Part shown: one piece after another, positions 28,654-38,881 of the stretch
Numbering within the stretch: position 1 is the first letter of the stretch
Layout: the number at the start of each line of letters is the position of its first letter
Source: Frigidibacter sp. ROC022
GTDB lineage: Bacteria > Pseudomonadota > Alphaproteobacteria > Rhodobacterales > Rhodobacteraceae
Assembly: GCF_024723735.1 (NCBI RefSeq)
Contig: NZ_JANQDU010000001.1
Span: forward strand, 124,001-188,000
Reading direction: 5' to 3'
DNA: 64,000 nt
The notes under the pieces: generated by a model
Database searches by the model: none
The model's input: the letters and a program-made list of their open reading frames with translations, nothing else
What the model was told of the DNA's origin: nothing
Made by a program: the position numbers and the translations under genes

Positions 28654-29976
28654 ATGTCCGATCCCAAGACGCCAGATCCCAAGAAGCTCTACATCAAGAC
28701 CTACGGCTGTCAGATGAACGTCTATGACAGCGAGCGGATGGCCGAGGCGCTGGCGCCCTCGGGCTATGTCACCACGGATCAGGCCGACGAGGCCGACATG
28801 ATCCTGCTCAACACCTGCCATATCCGCGAGAAGGCCGCCGAAAAGACCTATCACGAGCTTGGCCGTCTGCGCCCGCTGAAGGAGGAGCGGCCCGACCTCA
28901 GGATCGGCGTGACCGGCTGTGTGGCCCAGGCAGAAGGTGCCGAGATCATCGCCCGCCAGCCGCTGGTCGATCTGGTGGTCGGCCCGCAAAGCTATCACCG
29001 GCTACCCGAAATGCTGGCCCGCGGCATCGCGGTCGAGACCGAGTTCCCCGAAGAGGACAAGTTCGACCGCCTGCCGCAGCGGCCGAAGGCGCAACGCGGC
29101 CCGACCGCCTTTCTGACCGTGCAGGAAGGCTGCGACAAGTTCTGCGCCTTCTGCGTCGTGCCCTATACGCGAGGTGCCGAGGTCTCGCGTCCGGTCGAAC
29201 GCATCCTGGCCGAGGCCCGCGATCTGGTGGACCGCGGGGTGCGCGAGATCACCCTGCTGGGACAGAACGTCAACGCCTACCACGGGGATGGCGAGGGCGG
29301 AGACTGGGGCCTTGCCCGGCTGATCCGCGAGCTTGCCCGGATCGACGGGCTGGAGCGGCTGCGCTATACCACCTCGCATCCCAACGACATGGACGACGAC
29401 CTGATCGCCGCGCATGGCGACGAACCGAAGCTGATGCCCTATCTGCATCTGCCGGTGCAATCGGGATCGGACCGTATCCTCAAGGCGATGAACCGGCGCC
29501 ACACCGCCGCCGACTATCTGGCGCTGGTCGAGCGGATCCGCGCCGCCCGGCCCGACATCCTGCTGACCTCCGATTTCATCACCGGTTTCCCGGGCGAGAC
29601 CGAGGCGGATTTCCAGGCCACGATGGACCTTGTCGAGGCGGTCGGTTTCGGCACCGCCTTCACCTTCCGCTATTCGGCCCGGCCGGGCACGCCTGCGGCC
29701 GAGAAACCGCCGGTGCCCAAGCCCGAGGCCGAGGATCGGCTGCACCGGCTTCAGGCCCTGATCGCCCGCCAGCAACGCGCCGCGCAAGAGGCGATGGTGG
29801 GCCGCGAGGTCGGGGTGCTGTTCGAAAAGCCGGGCCGCCAGGCCGGGCAGTTGGTCGGCAAGTCGGACCATCTCCACGCCGTCCATGTCGCCGGCCCCGA
29901 CGCCAGGATCGGTGATCTTGCCCGGGTCAGAATCATCGCCTCCGGCGCCAATTCGCTGCAGGGCCAGCTGATCTGA
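28654..29976 (+). CDS. miaB: tRNA-2-methylthio-N6-dimethylallyladenosine synthase
   Basis: A 440-residue radical-SAM methylthiotransferase that adds the methylthio group to i6A37 of tRNAs. The N-terminal UPF0004 domain has cysteines 19, 55 and 89 for the auxiliary cluster; the radical-SAM CxxxCxxC is Cys160, Cys164, Cys167 in [10 protein letters not shown]; a TRAM domain occupies the last 70 residues. The start is the ATG preceded by GGAGG at eight bases. It appears monocistronic, 232 bp ahead of the OmpA-like gene. Confidence 0.96.
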   Translation: MSDPKTPDPKKLYIKTYGCQMNVYDSERMAEALAPSGYVTTDQADEADMILLNTCHIREKAAEKTYHELGRLRPLKEERPDLRIGVTGCVAQAEGAEIIARQPLVDLVVGPQSYHRLPEMLARGIAVETEFPEEDKFDRLPQRPKAQRGPTAFLTVQEGCDKFCAFCVVPYTRGAEVSRPVERILAEARDLVDRGVREITLLGQNVNAYHGDGEGGDWGLARLIRELARIDGLERLRYTTSHPNDMDDDLIAAHGDEPKLMPYLHLPVQSGSDRILKAMNRRHTAADYLALVERIRAARPDILLTSDFITGFPGETEADFQATMDLVEAVGFGTAFTFRYSARPGTPAAEKPPVPKPEAEDRLHRLQALIARQQRAAQEAMVGREVGVLFEKPGRQAGQLVGKSDHLHAVHVAGPDARIGDLARVRIIASGANSLQGQLI

Positions 29977-30028
29977 CCGGGCCGCTCGCGCGAAAGACAG
30001 CCGGCGCGCCGCCCGGGAATTCTGTCCG

Positions 30029-30055
30029 AATTGTGGCATAATCTGGACAATCCGG
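30029..30055 (+). promoter_or_regulatory. shared 27-bp motif, copy 2
   Basis: Reads AATTGTGGCAT, then AATCTGGACAAT and CCGG. It differs from the copy at 22293-22320 by one missing base and two substitutions, and has the same orientation and similar distance (about 150 bp) to a rightward gene start. The two TGG-x-CA half-sites are retained. Confidence 0.45.
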
Positions 30056-30217
30056 GGACGGTCTTGGCACTGATGCTCCGACGGACACAATATCTGGTAA
30101 TTGTCGCTTTCAAATCCCCTGAAACTTGGTAGCATTCGCCCCATGCTGTGAGGGGGCTGCGGTGGATTGCCGCGTCAGGAGTCCTGCAAGGATGAGAAAG
30201 GGCAAGCCGTGGTAGGC

Positions 30218-30787
30218 ATGATCTTGCGCAAGGCCGGACGCGCGCTGATGGCCGGCGGGCTGGCGCTGGTGGCCGCGTTGGTGGTTTCGGTCGTGCCGGC
30301 CGCCGCGGATGACGGCCAGGCCGTCAAGGGGCAGAAATATGTTCCGACCATCTGGATCGATCCCGATGGCTGCGAGCACTGGGTGATGGACGATGGCTGG
30401 GAGGGCTATATGGACATCCGCCTGACCCGCGACGGAAAGCCGGTCTGCCACCGTTCGGAAGTCTGCGGCGTGATGAGCACCGACCAGCTCTTCGCCACCG
30501 ACAAGTACTCGATCTCGGCTTCGGGCCGCGCGGCGCTGCAGCAGTTCTTCAAATCGGCGCAGGCCTATGGCTTCCTGGTGATCGGGCATACCGACAGCCG
30601 CGCCAGCGATGCCTACAACATGCGCCTCAGCCAGAACCGCGCCAATGCGGTCGCCGCGGTCGGCCAGTCGGTCGGCGCCAGGATCGTCGGAGTCCGGGGC
30701 ATGGGCGAGCGTGAGCCGCGCGCCAGCAACGCCACCGCCGCCGGGATGCAGCAGAATCGCCGCGTCGAAATCGTCTGCATCAAGTAA
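30218..30787 (+). CDS. OmpA-like periplasmic/outer membrane protein with a novel N-terminal domain
   Basis: A 189-residue exported protein: signal peptide at residues 1-30 (AAA/DD site), a compact domain at 45-77 (IW-DP-GC-HW...DDG-EGY...GKPVC), and a C-terminal OmpA/peptidoglycan-binding domain with GHTDSRAS at 123-130, RLSQNRANAV at 136-145 and QNRRVEI at 179-185. The Asp of GHTD and Arg of NRR are the usual diaminopimelate contacts. The 45-77 domain is repeated in the next gene. A GTG nine bases upstream (30209) is an alternative start with a slightly better ribosome site. An anchor linking outer membrane to peptidoglycan is the likely role. Confidence 0.82.
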   Translation: MILRKAGRALMAGGLALVAALVVSVVPAAADDGQAVKGQKYVPTIWIDPDGCEHWVMDDGWEGYMDIRLTRDGKPVCHRSEVCGVMSTDQLFATDKYSISASGRAALQQFFKSAQAYGFLVIGHTDSRASDAYNMRLSQNRANAVAAVGQSVGARIVGVRGMGEREPRASNATAAGMQQNRRVEIVCIK

Positions 30788-30799
30788 GGGGGCAGGTTC

Positions 30800-31099
30800 A
30801 TGACACTGACCAAGACAATCGCCCTGATCGCCGTTGCCGCAGGGCTTGCCGCCTGCGACATCCCGAAACAGGACAAGACCGTCGACAACTGGGTCGACAA
30901 GAAACATCTCAGCCAGCTCAAGGCCGGAATCTGGGTCGATCCCACCGGCTGCGATCACTGGATCATCGACGATGGCGCCGAGGGCTATCTGTCGCAGCGG
31001 CTCGACCCTTATGGCAAGCCGGTCTGCTCGGGCGTCGCCCCGCCCTCGACAGCGGTCGGCCCCTACCGGTCCGGCACATCGGTTTCGGACCCGGTCTGA
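30800..31099 (+). CDS. small lipoprotein sharing the IWxDPxGC domain
   Basis: A 99-residue lipoprotein. The lipobox is LAAC with Cys19 as the lipidated residue; Asp follows directly, which in enterobacteria would retain it in the inner membrane but is not a firm rule here. Residues 44-76 (IWVDPTGCDHWIIDDGAEGY...GKPVC, in two parts) are clearly homologous to residues 45-77 of the protein encoded 12 bp upstream, including both cysteines. The pair is co-transcribed. Function unknown; a complex between the two homologous domains is a natural guess. Confidence 0.8.
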   Translation: MTLTKTIALIAVAAGLAACDIPKQDKTVDNWVDKKHLSQLKAGIWVDPTGCDHWIIDDGAEGYLSQRLDPYGKPVCSGVAPPSTAVGPYRSGTSVSDPV

Positions 31100-31121
31100 G
31101 TGACGCCTGAATTTCCATCGC

Positions 31122-31153
31122 ACGGCCGCCGGATGCCCTCTGGCGGCCGTTTG
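31122..31153 (+). terminator. hairpin after the lipoprotein gene
   Basis: Perfect 9-bp arms ACGGCCGCC (31122-31130) and GGCGGCCGT (31142-31150) surround an 11-nt loop and are followed by TTTG. A plausible intrinsic terminator separating the OmpA-lipoprotein pair from phoH, although the T run is short. Confidence 0.55.
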
Positions 31154-31272
31154 CGTTGCGGCAGGCGCTTCTGTTGCGGAAGTTTCACAAAAGCGGTGCT
31201 TGCGCTGCCGCCCGGCAGGCGTCAGCATCGGACCATGAGACCAGTCACGGCCACCTTCTGACGGAGAGATTG

Positions 31273-32265
31273 TTGGGATTAAGCGCGTTCACATCACCGC
31301 CCGCACCGGATGCTGCCCACGAGACGCTTCTGGAGTTCCCCGACAATCGCCTGCTGATCGGCCTCTGCGGAGAGCATGATCGCAACCTCGCCCAGATCGA
31401 ACAGCGCCTGTCGGTGCAGATCATCCGCCGCGGCAACCAGCTTGCGGTGATGGGCGCGCGCGGCGACCGGTCGCGGGCCGTGTCCCTGCTGCAGTCGCTC
31501 TATGCGCGGCTGGAAGCCGGGCGCGAGCTGGATGCCGGCGACATCGAGGGTCATATCCGCATGGGCGAGGAAACCACCGCCGACCAGTTGCAGATGTTTC
31601 CCGGCGGCAGGTTCGAACTGCGCACCCGCAAGAAGCATGTCGAACCCAGGACCGAGGCGCAGAAGGCCTATGTCGGCAATCTTTTCACCCATGACCTGAG
31701 CTTCGGCATCGGCCCGGCGGGCACCGGCAAGACCTATCTGGCGGTGGCGGTCGGGGTGACGATGTTCCTCGGCGGCCATGTCGACAAGATCATCCTCAGC
31801 CGTCCGGCGGTCGAGGCGGGTGAGCGGCTGGGCTTCCTGCCCGGCGACATGAAGGACAAGGTCGATCCCTACATGCAGCCGCTCTACGACGCGCTGAGCG
31901 ACTTCCTGCCCGGCAAGCAGATGCAGAAACTGATGGAAGACAAGCAGATCGAGATCGCGCCCCTGGCCTTCATGCGCGGCCGCACCCTGTCGAACGCCTT
32001 CGTGGTGCTGGACGAGGCGCAGAACGCCACCGCGATGCAGATGAAGATGTTCCTGACCCGTCTGGGAGAGGGCAGCCGCATGGTCATCACCGGCGACCGC
32101 AGCCAGGTCGATCTGCCCAAGGGCATCGCCTCGGGCCTCAGCGAGGCCGAGCGGCTGCTCGACGGGATCGACGCGATCAGCTTCAACTACTTCACGTCGA
32201 AGGATGTGGTCCGGCACCCGCTGGTGGCGCGGATCATCGAAGCCTACGACGCCGGCGGCGCCTGA
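31273..32265 (+). CDS. phoH: PhoH-like ATPase
   Basis: A 330-residue P-loop protein of the YbeZ/PhoH family. Walker A is GIGPAGTGKTYLA and Walker B VVLDEAQNA, with an N-terminal KH-like segment (ETLLEFPDNRLLIGL and LSVQIIRRGNQLAVMG). It is associated with RNA metabolism and works with YbeY, encoded next. No ATG or GTG occurs in a suitable place; I choose the second of two TTG codons because GGAGAG lies six to nine bases before it and the length then equals that of relatives. An upstream TTG at 31156 would add 39 poorly conserved residues. It begins the ybeZ-ybeY-corC-lnt run. Confidence 0.88.
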   Translation: MGLSAFTSPPAPDAAHETLLEFPDNRLLIGLCGEHDRNLAQIEQRLSVQIIRRGNQLAVMGARGDRSRAVSLLQSLYARLEAGRELDAGDIEGHIRMGEETTADQLQMFPGGRFELRTRKKHVEPRTEAQKAYVGNLFTHDLSFGIGPAGTGKTYLAVAVGVTMFLGGHVDKIILSRPAVEAGERLGFLPGDMKDKVDPYMQPLYDALSDFLPGKQMQKLMEDKQIEIAPLAFMRGRTLSNAFVVLDEAQNATAMQMKMFLTRLGEGSRMVITGDRSQVDLPKGIASGLSEAERLLDGIDAISFNYFTSKDVVRHPLVARIIEAYDAGGA

Positions 32266-32270
32266 CGGGC

Positions 32271-32771
32271 ATGGCCGATCTCGTCGAACTGGTGGTCGAG
32301 GACGACCGCTGGGCCGGGCTGGACCTCCCGGCTCTGGCAGAGAGGGCCGCGCGCGCGGCGCTGGCCGAACTGGGGCTTCCGCCCGAAGGTTTCCTGATCG
32401 CGCTGCTCGCCGCCGACGATGCCCGCATCGCCGCGTTGAACGCCGATTTCCGTGGCAAACCGCAGCCGACCAATGTGCTGTCCTGGCCCTCGGAAGAGCG
32501 CGGCGCCGCCCCGGGAGAGCGCCCGGACCTGCCCGAACCCGGGCCCGCCGACGATCCGGAAGAGCTGGGCGACATCGCGCTGGCCTGGGAAACCTGTGCG
32601 CGCGAAGCCGCCGAGGCCGGCAAGCCGCTGCCGGAACATCTGAGCCATCTGGTCGTGCACGCGGTGCTGCATTTGCTGGGATATGACCATCAGCACGATG
32701 CAGATGCGGAACTGATGGAAGGAATCGAAGTGCAGGCCCTTGCCCGAATGGGGTTCGAGGACCCATATTAG
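32271..32771 (+). CDS. ybeY: endoribonuclease YbeY
   Basis: A 166-residue zinc-dependent endoribonuclease used in 16S rRNA 3'-end maturation and ribosome quality control. The metal motif is HAVLHLLGYDH with His130, His134 and His140. An insertion around residues 75-100 (Pro/Glu-rich) is typical of alphaproteobacterial YbeY. It lies five bases after phoH and 40 bp before corC. Confidence 0.95.
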   Translation: MADLVELVVEDDRWAGLDLPALAERAARAALAELGLPPEGFLIALLAADDARIAALNADFRGKPQPTNVLSWPSEERGAAPGERPDLPEPGPADDPEELGDIALAWETCAREAAEAGKPLPEHLSHLVVHAVLHLLGYDHQHDADAELMEGIEVQALARMGFEDPY

Positions 32772-32811
32772 AGCCGGGCCGGATTTCGGGCCCGTACCTT
32801 GGAAAGGACCC

Positions 32812-33699
32812 ATGGGAGACGCCGAAGAAGGGTCGTCTGAAGGCGAAAGCCCGGACGACCAGCGAAGAACCGGGCAGCGCGGCTTTTTGAGCCGGATCAT
32901 CGGTGCCCTCAGCCCTCAAGACAACGAGACAGTCGCGGCCCCGGCCGTGAACGGCAATCACGCTGCGCCTCTGTCCCTGCCGGGACTGGGCAATCTGCGC
33001 CGTTTGCGTGTCGAGGACGTGATGATCCCGAAGGCCGAGATCGTCTCGGTCCCCCTGGACGTCAAGAAAGACGCCCTGGTCAAGGTCTTCTCGGACAGCG
33101 GCCTGACCCGGCTGCCGGTCTACGAAGGCACGCTCGACACCCCGGTCGGGCTGATCCACCTCAAGGATTTCGCCCTGATGCACGGCTTCACCGGCCGCGC
33201 CCGGCCCGCCTTCGCGCTGAAGGAGATGCTGCGACCGCTGCTCTTCGTGCCGCCGTCGATGCCGCTGGGCGTCCTGCTGCAGAAGATGCAGGCCGAGCGG
33301 ATGCACATGGCGCTGGTGATCGACGAATATGGCGGCGTTGACGGTCTGGTGACGATCGAGGATCTGATCGAGCAGGTGGTGGGAGAGATCGAGGACGAAC
33401 ACGACGTGGCCGAGGACCCCTCGTTCGTTCAGGAAAAGCCGGGCGTCTATTTCGCCAAATCGACGACCCCGCTGGACGAATTCGAACTCGAGGTCGGGCG
33501 CAAGCTGGCCGATGCCGAGGACGAGGAAGAGATCGACACATTGGGCGGCCTGGTCTTCATGCTGGCCGGCCATGTTCCGGCACGGGGCGAGGTGGTGCTG
33601 CATCCCGACGGGCATGAGTTCGAGGTGGTCGAGGCCGATCCGCGCCGGATCAAGCGGCTTCGGGTGCGGATGAAGACGCCGGACAATGCGATCCAGTAG
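32812..33699 (+). CDS. corC: CorC/HlyC family CBS-domain protein
   Basis: A 295-residue cytoplasmic protein with two CBS domains (about residues 65-185; VEDVMIPKAEIVSV and MALVIDEYGGVDGLVTIEDL) and a C-terminal CorC_HlyC domain (from about 205) that resembles a transporter-associated domain. It has no transmembrane DUF21 part, so it is the YbeX/CorC kind and not a full TlyC/HlyC exporter. It is linked to magnesium/cobalt homeostasis and, with ybeZ and ybeY, to ribosome fitness. GGAAAGGA precedes the ATG. Confidence 0.92.
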   Translation: MGDAEEGSSEGESPDDQRRTGQRGFLSRIIGALSPQDNETVAAPAVNGNHAAPLSLPGLGNLRRLRVEDVMIPKAEIVSVPLDVKKDALVKVFSDSGLTRLPVYEGTLDTPVGLIHLKDFALMHGFTGRARPAFALKEMLRPLLFVPPSMPLGVLLQKMQAERMHMALVIDEYGGVDGLVTIEDLIEQVVGEIEDEHDVAEDPSFVQEKPGVYFAKSTTPLDEFELEVGRKLADAEDEEEIDTLGGLVFMLAGHVPARGEVVLHPDGHEFEVVEADPRRIKRLRVRMKTPDNAIQ

Positions 33700-33744
33700 C
33701 GCGGTGCCGGCCGGTTGTGCCCGGCGCCCGGCACGGGCGCGGCA

Positions 33745-35265
33745 ATGACGGCAGAGAGCGCCGTAGGCCCGCGGCCCGCGGGCCCGCGCCGCAGGGTGGC
33801 CCTTGCGCTTGGCGCCGGGCTGCTGGCGGCCCTGGGCCACCCGCCGTTCTCGGCGCTCTGGGCGGCGCTGCCGGGGCTGGCGCTGGCCGTCTGGCTGTTC
33901 GATCGCGCCGCGACGCCGCGGCGGGCCGGCTGGACGCTCTGGTGGGTCGGGCTGGGATATTTCGGCCTGGCGCTCAGCTGGATCGTGCAGCCCTTCTTCG
34001 TCGATCCGGCCCGGCATGGCTGGATGGCGCCTTTCGCCATCGTGTTCATGGCCGGCGGTCTGGCGCTGTTCTGGGGGCTGGCGGCGGTGCTGGCCTGGTG
34101 GCTGGGCGGCGACAGCCGGCCGCGCCGCCGCTGGGCGCTGGTCCTGGCCCTGACCGGGTCCGAACTCCTGCGCGGCTACATCTTCACCGGCTTCCCCTGG
34201 GCGACGATCGGCCATGTCTGGATCGGCTGGCCGGGGATGCAGGCCGCCGCCTGGGTCGGGGCAGGGGGGCTCAGCCTGCTGGCCCTCAGCGTGGCGGCGC
34301 TGGCCGCCTCGGCCCGGCTTCCCGGCCTCGTCGCGGCACTGGCGCTGGCGGGCGGCGTCACCGGCTTGGGCTTCTGGCGCCAGGCCCAGCCGCTGCCCCC
34401 CGATGCCGGCCCGGTGGTGCGGCTGGTGCAGCCCGACATCCCCCAGTCGCTGAAATGGGACGCCGAGACCGCCGCCAATACCTTCGACACCCTGCTGGCC
34501 CTGACCGCGGCCCCGGCCGACTCCTCGGCGCCGCCGCCGGATGTGGTGATCTGGCCGGAAACCGCCTTGCCCTATCTGCTCGACGGCGCCGGGCCGCTTC
34601 TGGAGCAGGCCCGGGGGGCCTCGGGTGATGCCCGCCTGCTGATCGGCGCGATCCGGGTCGAGGGCTCGCGGGGCTTCAACTCGCTGGTCGAGATCGAGCC
34701 GGGCGGTGTGCCGGGCGCGATCTACGACAAGCACCATCTGGTGCCCTTCGGGGAATATGTGCCGCTCGACTTCGTGCTGGGCTGGGTCGGTCTCTCCGCG
34801 ATGACCGCGCAGGAAGGCTTCGGCTATACGCCCGGCCCCGGCGCGCGGGTGCTGGACCTCGGCAAGCTGGGCCGGATGCTGCCGCTGATCTGCTACGAGG
34901 CGATCTTTCCGCAGGACATCCTCTCGGCCCCCGAACGGCCCGACTGGCTGTTGCAGATCACCAATGACGCCTGGTTCGGCACCTTCTCGGGCCCCTATCA
35001 GCACCTGGCCCAGGCCCGGCTGCGGGCGGTGGAGTTCGGCCTGCCGCTGATCCGGGTCGCCAATACCGGGGTCTCGGCGGTGATCGACGCGCATGGCGGC
35101 ATCCGCGCCAGCCTGCCGCTCGGCCGGCGCGGCCATCTCGACGCGCCGCTGCCGGCGCCGCTGCCCCCGACGCCCTATGCCCGGACCGGGGACTGGCCGC
35201 TGGCGGTCCTTGTCTTGCTGGCCCTGGCGGGGCTGGGCCTGACCCGGCGCCGATTATCCGATTGA
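33745..35265 (+). CDS. lnt: apolipoprotein N-acyltransferase
   Basis: A 506-residue inner-membrane enzyme that adds the third acyl chain to lipoproteins. Six or so N-terminal helices (residues 15-215) are followed by a periplasmic nitrilase-like domain with the catalytic triad Glu272 ([10 protein letters not shown]), Lys329 ([13 protein letters not shown]) and Cys383 ([11 protein letters not shown]), and a final helix near residues 480-498. I use the ATG at 33745; one ten codons upstream is possible. The presence of lnt agrees with the lipoprotein gene nearby. It is followed after 83 bp by metK. Confidence 0.95.
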   Translation: MTAESAVGPRPAGPRRRVALALGAGLLAALGHPPFSALWAALPGLALAVWLFDRAATPRRAGWTLWWVGLGYFGLALSWIVQPFFVDPARHGWMAPFAIVFMAGGLALFWGLAAVLAWWLGGDSRPRRRWALVLALTGSELLRGYIFTGFPWATIGHVWIGWPGMQAAAWVGAGGLSLLALSVAALAASARLPGLVAALALAGGVTGLGFWRQAQPLPPDAGPVVRLVQPDIPQSLKWDAETAANTFDTLLALTAAPADSSAPPPDVVIWPETALPYLLDGAGPLLEQARGASGDARLLIGAIRVEGSRGFNSLVEIEPGGVPGAIYDKHHLVPFGEYVPLDFVLGWVGLSAMTAQEGFGYTPGPGARVLDLGKLGRMLPLICYEAIFPQDILSAPERPDWLLQITNDAWFGTFSGPYQHLAQARLRAVEFGLPLIRVANTGVSAVIDAHGGIRASLPLGRRGHLDAPLPAPLPPTPYARTGDWPLAVLVLLALAGLGLTRRRLSD

Positions 35266-35300
35266 CCCTGCCCCGGGCGGCATTTACCCAGTCCGGACAT

Positions 35301-35345
35301 CGTCACAACGGCTTCCTGGCGTGGCGAGAGGTATCAACGGAGCGA
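35301..35345 (+). promoter_or_regulatory. SAM/SAH riboswitch controlling metK
   Basis: The leader has the SAM/SAH riboswitch layout known from Rhodobacterales metK genes. A stem pairs CGTCAC (35301-35306) with GTGGCG (35321-35326, one G-U) around a 14-nt loop AACGGCTTCCTGGC, and after a short spacer the sequence ATCAACGGAGCGATTC contains the Shine-Dalgarno GGAG, which can form a pseudoknot with CTTCC in the loop. Ligand binding would hide the ribosome site and lower SAM synthetase translation. The conserved AACGGCTTCCTGGCGTG core is essentially identical to the known class. Confidence 0.92.
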
Positions 35346-35348
35346 TTC

Positions 35349-36530
<1,182 letters not shown>

Positions 36531-36619
36531 ACCGGGGCGGGCAGGCGGCTTCGGCCCTGCCTGCCCGTTCCGGCCGCGGTCCGGCTTGACCCGGGCGCCC
36601 GCGAAAGGCATCAGCGCCG

Positions 36620-37312
36620 ATGATGAAACCCACCGAGAACACCCACCGGAACTTCTACGGACGCCGCGCCGGCAAGACCCTGCGCCCGACCCAGAAGGCG
36701 CATCTGGCCGAAGACCTCGCCGCGCTCTCGCCCGGCGCCGTCAGCCTGGCCGAGAACCCGGAACGGCGGCCGCTCGACCTTGCCGCGCGCTTCGGCCCCC
36801 GCCCGGTCTGGGTCGAGATCGGCTTTGGCGGCGGCGAACACATGGTTCACCAGGCGGCCCGCAACCCCGAGGTCGCGGTGATCGGCTGCGAGCCCTTCAT
36901 CAACGGCGTGGCGATGCTGCTGGGCAAGATCCGCAAGGCCGGGGTGAGCAATGTCGCGGTCTATCCCGGCGATGCCCGCGATCTGTTCGACGTGCTGCCG
37001 GCCGGATCGGTGGCGCGGGCCTTCCTGCTCTATCCCGACCCCTGGCCGAAACGCCGGCATCATCAGCGCCGCTTCGTCAACCAGAGCCATCTGGCGCCGC
37101 TGGTCGAGGTGCTGGCGCCGGGGGCCGAGTTCCGGATCGCCACCGATATTCCCGATTACACCCGGCAGGCGCTGATCGAGGTGCCGAAGGCCGGCTTCGT
37201 GCTCGAAAGCCACTCGGGCACCGCCTGGGAGGACTGGATATCGACCCGCTACGAACAGAAGGCGCTGCGCGAAGGCCGGACGCCCGAATATCTGACCTTC
37301 CGCAAGCCCTGA
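36620..37312 (+). CDS. trmB: tRNA (guanine-N7-)-methyltransferase
   Basis: A 230-residue class I methyltransferase that makes m7G46 in tRNAs. The SAM motif is VEIGFGGGEHMVH (about residues 65-77) and the TrmB signature is LLYPDPWPKRRHHQRRFV (about 136-153). Two adjacent ATG codons (36620 and 36623) are equally possible. It is downstream of metK by 89 bp, joining SAM production with a SAM user, though it probably also has its own promoter. Confidence 0.95.
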   Translation: MMKPTENTHRNFYGRRAGKTLRPTQKAHLAEDLAALSPGAVSLAENPERRPLDLAARFGPRPVWVEIGFGGGEHMVHQAARNPEVAVIGCEPFINGVAMLLGKIRKAGVSNVAVYPGDARDLFDVLPAGSVARAFLLYPDPWPKRRHHQRRFVNQSHLAPLVEVLAPGAEFRIATDIPDYTRQALIEVPKAGFVLESHSGTAWEDWISTRYEQKALREGRTPEYLTFRKP

Positions 37313-37345
37313 GGGCGGAGCCTCCGGCGGGAAATTTGAAAGATG
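37313..37345 (+). repeat. intergenic element, copy F (degenerate)
   Basis: GGCGGAGCCTCCGGCGGG followed by AAATTTGAAAGATGAAG, starting just after the trmB stop. The CGGA/TCCG hairpin and AT-rich block correspond to copy E at 59.6 kb. It lies between convergent trmB and the GNAT gene and may help to end transcription. Confidence 0.55.
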
Positions 37346-37365
37346 AAGCGGGCCCGGCCGCCGGG

Positions 37366-37815
37366 TCAGAGCGGTTTCTTGTAGCCGATATGCGACGGCA
37401 CCATGCCGGCCTGTTCGTAGAAGGCCTGGGCGCGGCCACGGCTGGCGTTGCTGGTCAGTTGCAGCAGGCTGCAGCCGGCGGCGCGGGCCCGCGCCTCGGC
37501 TTCGGCCATCAGCGCCGCGCCGATGCCGTGGCCGCGCAGATCGGCGGCGACCCGGACGCTCTCGATCTGGGCGCGCCGCGCCGCCCGCAGCGACAGGCCG
37601 GCAATCACGGTGAACTGGAAGGTGGCGACGATCCGGCCCGTCGCGTCCTCGCCCACCACCAGCCGGTTTCGCGGGTCGGCGGCCATCTCGTCGAAGGCGG
37701 CCAGATAGGTCTCGGGCCCGGCGGTCTCGCGCCCGGCGCCCAGGGCGTCGTCGCGCAGCAGTGCCACCACCGCCGGGACATCGGCGCGGCGGGCATCGCG
37801 GAACCGCAGGGTCAT
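37366..37815 (-). CDS. GNAT family N-acetyltransferase
   Basis: A 149-residue GNAT enzyme. The acetyl-CoA binding motif A is visible as [20 protein letters not shown] (R/Q-x2-G-x-G/A as RGHGIG) near residues 83-102, followed by the helix [17 protein letters not shown]. The substrate is unknown. It starts in an ATGA overlap with the trpF stop, so it is the last gene of the ihfB-lapA-trpF unit. Confidence 0.87.
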   Translation of the reverse strand: MTLRFRDARRADVPAVVALLRDDALGAGRETAGPETYLAAFDEMAADPRNRLVVGEDATGRIVATFQFTVIAGLSLRAARRAQIESVRVAADLRGHGIGAALMAEAEARARAAGCSLLQLTSNASRGRAQAFYEQAGMVPSHIGYKKPL

Positions 37816-38447
37816 CGCGCCGCGCTCAGGAAGGCCCGGATCAGCCCGGCGTCCTTGACCCCCGGCGCGGTCTCGACCCCGCTCGAGACATCGACCTGCT
37901 TTGCCCCGGTCAGCCGGATCGCCTCGGCGACATTGTCGGGCGTCAGCCCGCCTGCCAGCATCCAGGGCCGGGGCCAGCGCCGGGCCGAGATCAGCCGCCA
38001 GTCGAAGGCGACCCCGTTGCCGCCGGGCAGGGCGCCGCCCTTCGGGCGCTTGGCATCGACCAGGATCTGGTCGGCGACCTTCAGATGCGCGTCCAGCAGC
38101 GGCAGGTCATCCTCGGAGGCGATGCCCACCGCCTTCATCACCGGCAGCCCGTAGCGCTCCCGGATTTCGGCCACCCGCTCGGGCGACTCGCGGCCATGGA
38201 GTTGCAGCATGTCCAGCGGCACCCGGTCGAGGATCGCATCCAGCGTCGCGTCGTCGGCATCGACGGTCAGCGCGACCTTGGCGATGCCCGGCGGCACGTC
38301 GATGGCCAGCAGCTGGGCCTGTTCCGGGGTCAGGTGGCGCGGCGACCTGGCAAAGAAGACGAAGCCGACATAGGCCGCACCGGCCTGTACCGCCGCCTCG
38401 ACATGCGCCGGTTCGCGCAGCCCGCAGATTTTGACCCGTGTCGCCAT
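37812..38447 (-). CDS. trpF: phosphoribosylanthranilate isomerase
   Basis: A 211-residue TIM-barrel enzyme of tryptophan synthesis. The general base Cys8 lies in VKICGLR and the acid Asp in [12 protein letters not shown]; phosphate-binding glycines are in LAGGLTPDN. In many relatives trpF is followed directly by trpB; here trpB is some 11 kb away and on the other strand, while a GNAT gene follows. Confidence 0.95.
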   Translation of the reverse strand: MATRVKICGLREPAHVEAAVQAGAAYVGFVFFARSPRHLTPEQAQLLAIDVPPGIAKVALTVDADDATLDAILDRVPLDMLQLHGRESPERVAEIRERYGLPVMKAVGIASEDDLPLLDAHLKVADQILVDAKRPKGGALPGGNGVAFDWRLISARRWPRPWMLAGGLTPDNVAEAIRLTGAKQVDVSSGVETAPGVKDAGLIRAFLSAAR

Positions 38448-38512
38448 GCCGCAGCCCTAGCGCCCCGGTCGCCGGGGTTCAAGCGCCATTCCGGCCGCTC
38501 CCGCAGGCCCGC

Positions 38513-38869
38513 TCAGGTCTTGGCGGGGCCGTCCAGCAGGGCCAGGATCTCGTCGCCCTTGTCCGCCTCGGTGCCCTTGATCCGCTCGACCTCGCGCTTC
38601 AGCTTGACGGCCTCGCGGCTCTTCCGGTCGGCGGTGGCGCGGTATTTGTGCTCGCGCAGCCACTCCCAGACGAAACCGATGGCGACCCCGGCGATGATCG
38701 CGCCGAAGATGACCAGGAACAGCGGCAGCTCGATCACCCGGCCCCAGGGCAGCAGCCCGGCCAGGTCGTCGGGCATCAGCCGCAGGGTGACGGGATCGCG
38801 GTTGGCGAAGGCGATGGTGACCAGGACAAGGCCCAGACCCAGAAGGAAGGCGTAACGGATGTATCGCAT
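38513..38869 (-). CDS. lapA: LapA/DUF1049 membrane protein
   Basis: A 118-residue protein with two transmembrane helices (about residues 4-22 and 44-68) and a C-terminal cytoplasmic coiled coil (KSREAVKLKREVERIKG), the layout of the LapA domain (PF06305). In enterobacteria LapA works with LapB in controlling LpxC and lipopolysaccharide assembly; in alphaproteobacteria the role is less certain. It lies 12 bp after ihfB, the usual position in this order. Confidence 0.85.
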   Translation of the reverse strand: MRYIRYAFLLGLGLVLVTIAFANRDPVTLRLMPDDLAGLLPWGRVIELPLFLVIFGAIIAGVAIGFVWEWLREHKYRATADRKSREAVKLKREVERIKGTEADKGDEILALLDGPAKT

Positions 38870-38881
38870 GATGCGGGCAGT

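Noticed and set aside
31294-35136. A 1,280-codon open frame on the minus strand across phoH, ybeY, corC and lnt
   Set aside because: It is antisense to four well-identified genes, has an Arg/Gln/Pro/Gly-rich composition typical of the complementary strand of GC-rich genes, and contains no recognisable domain.
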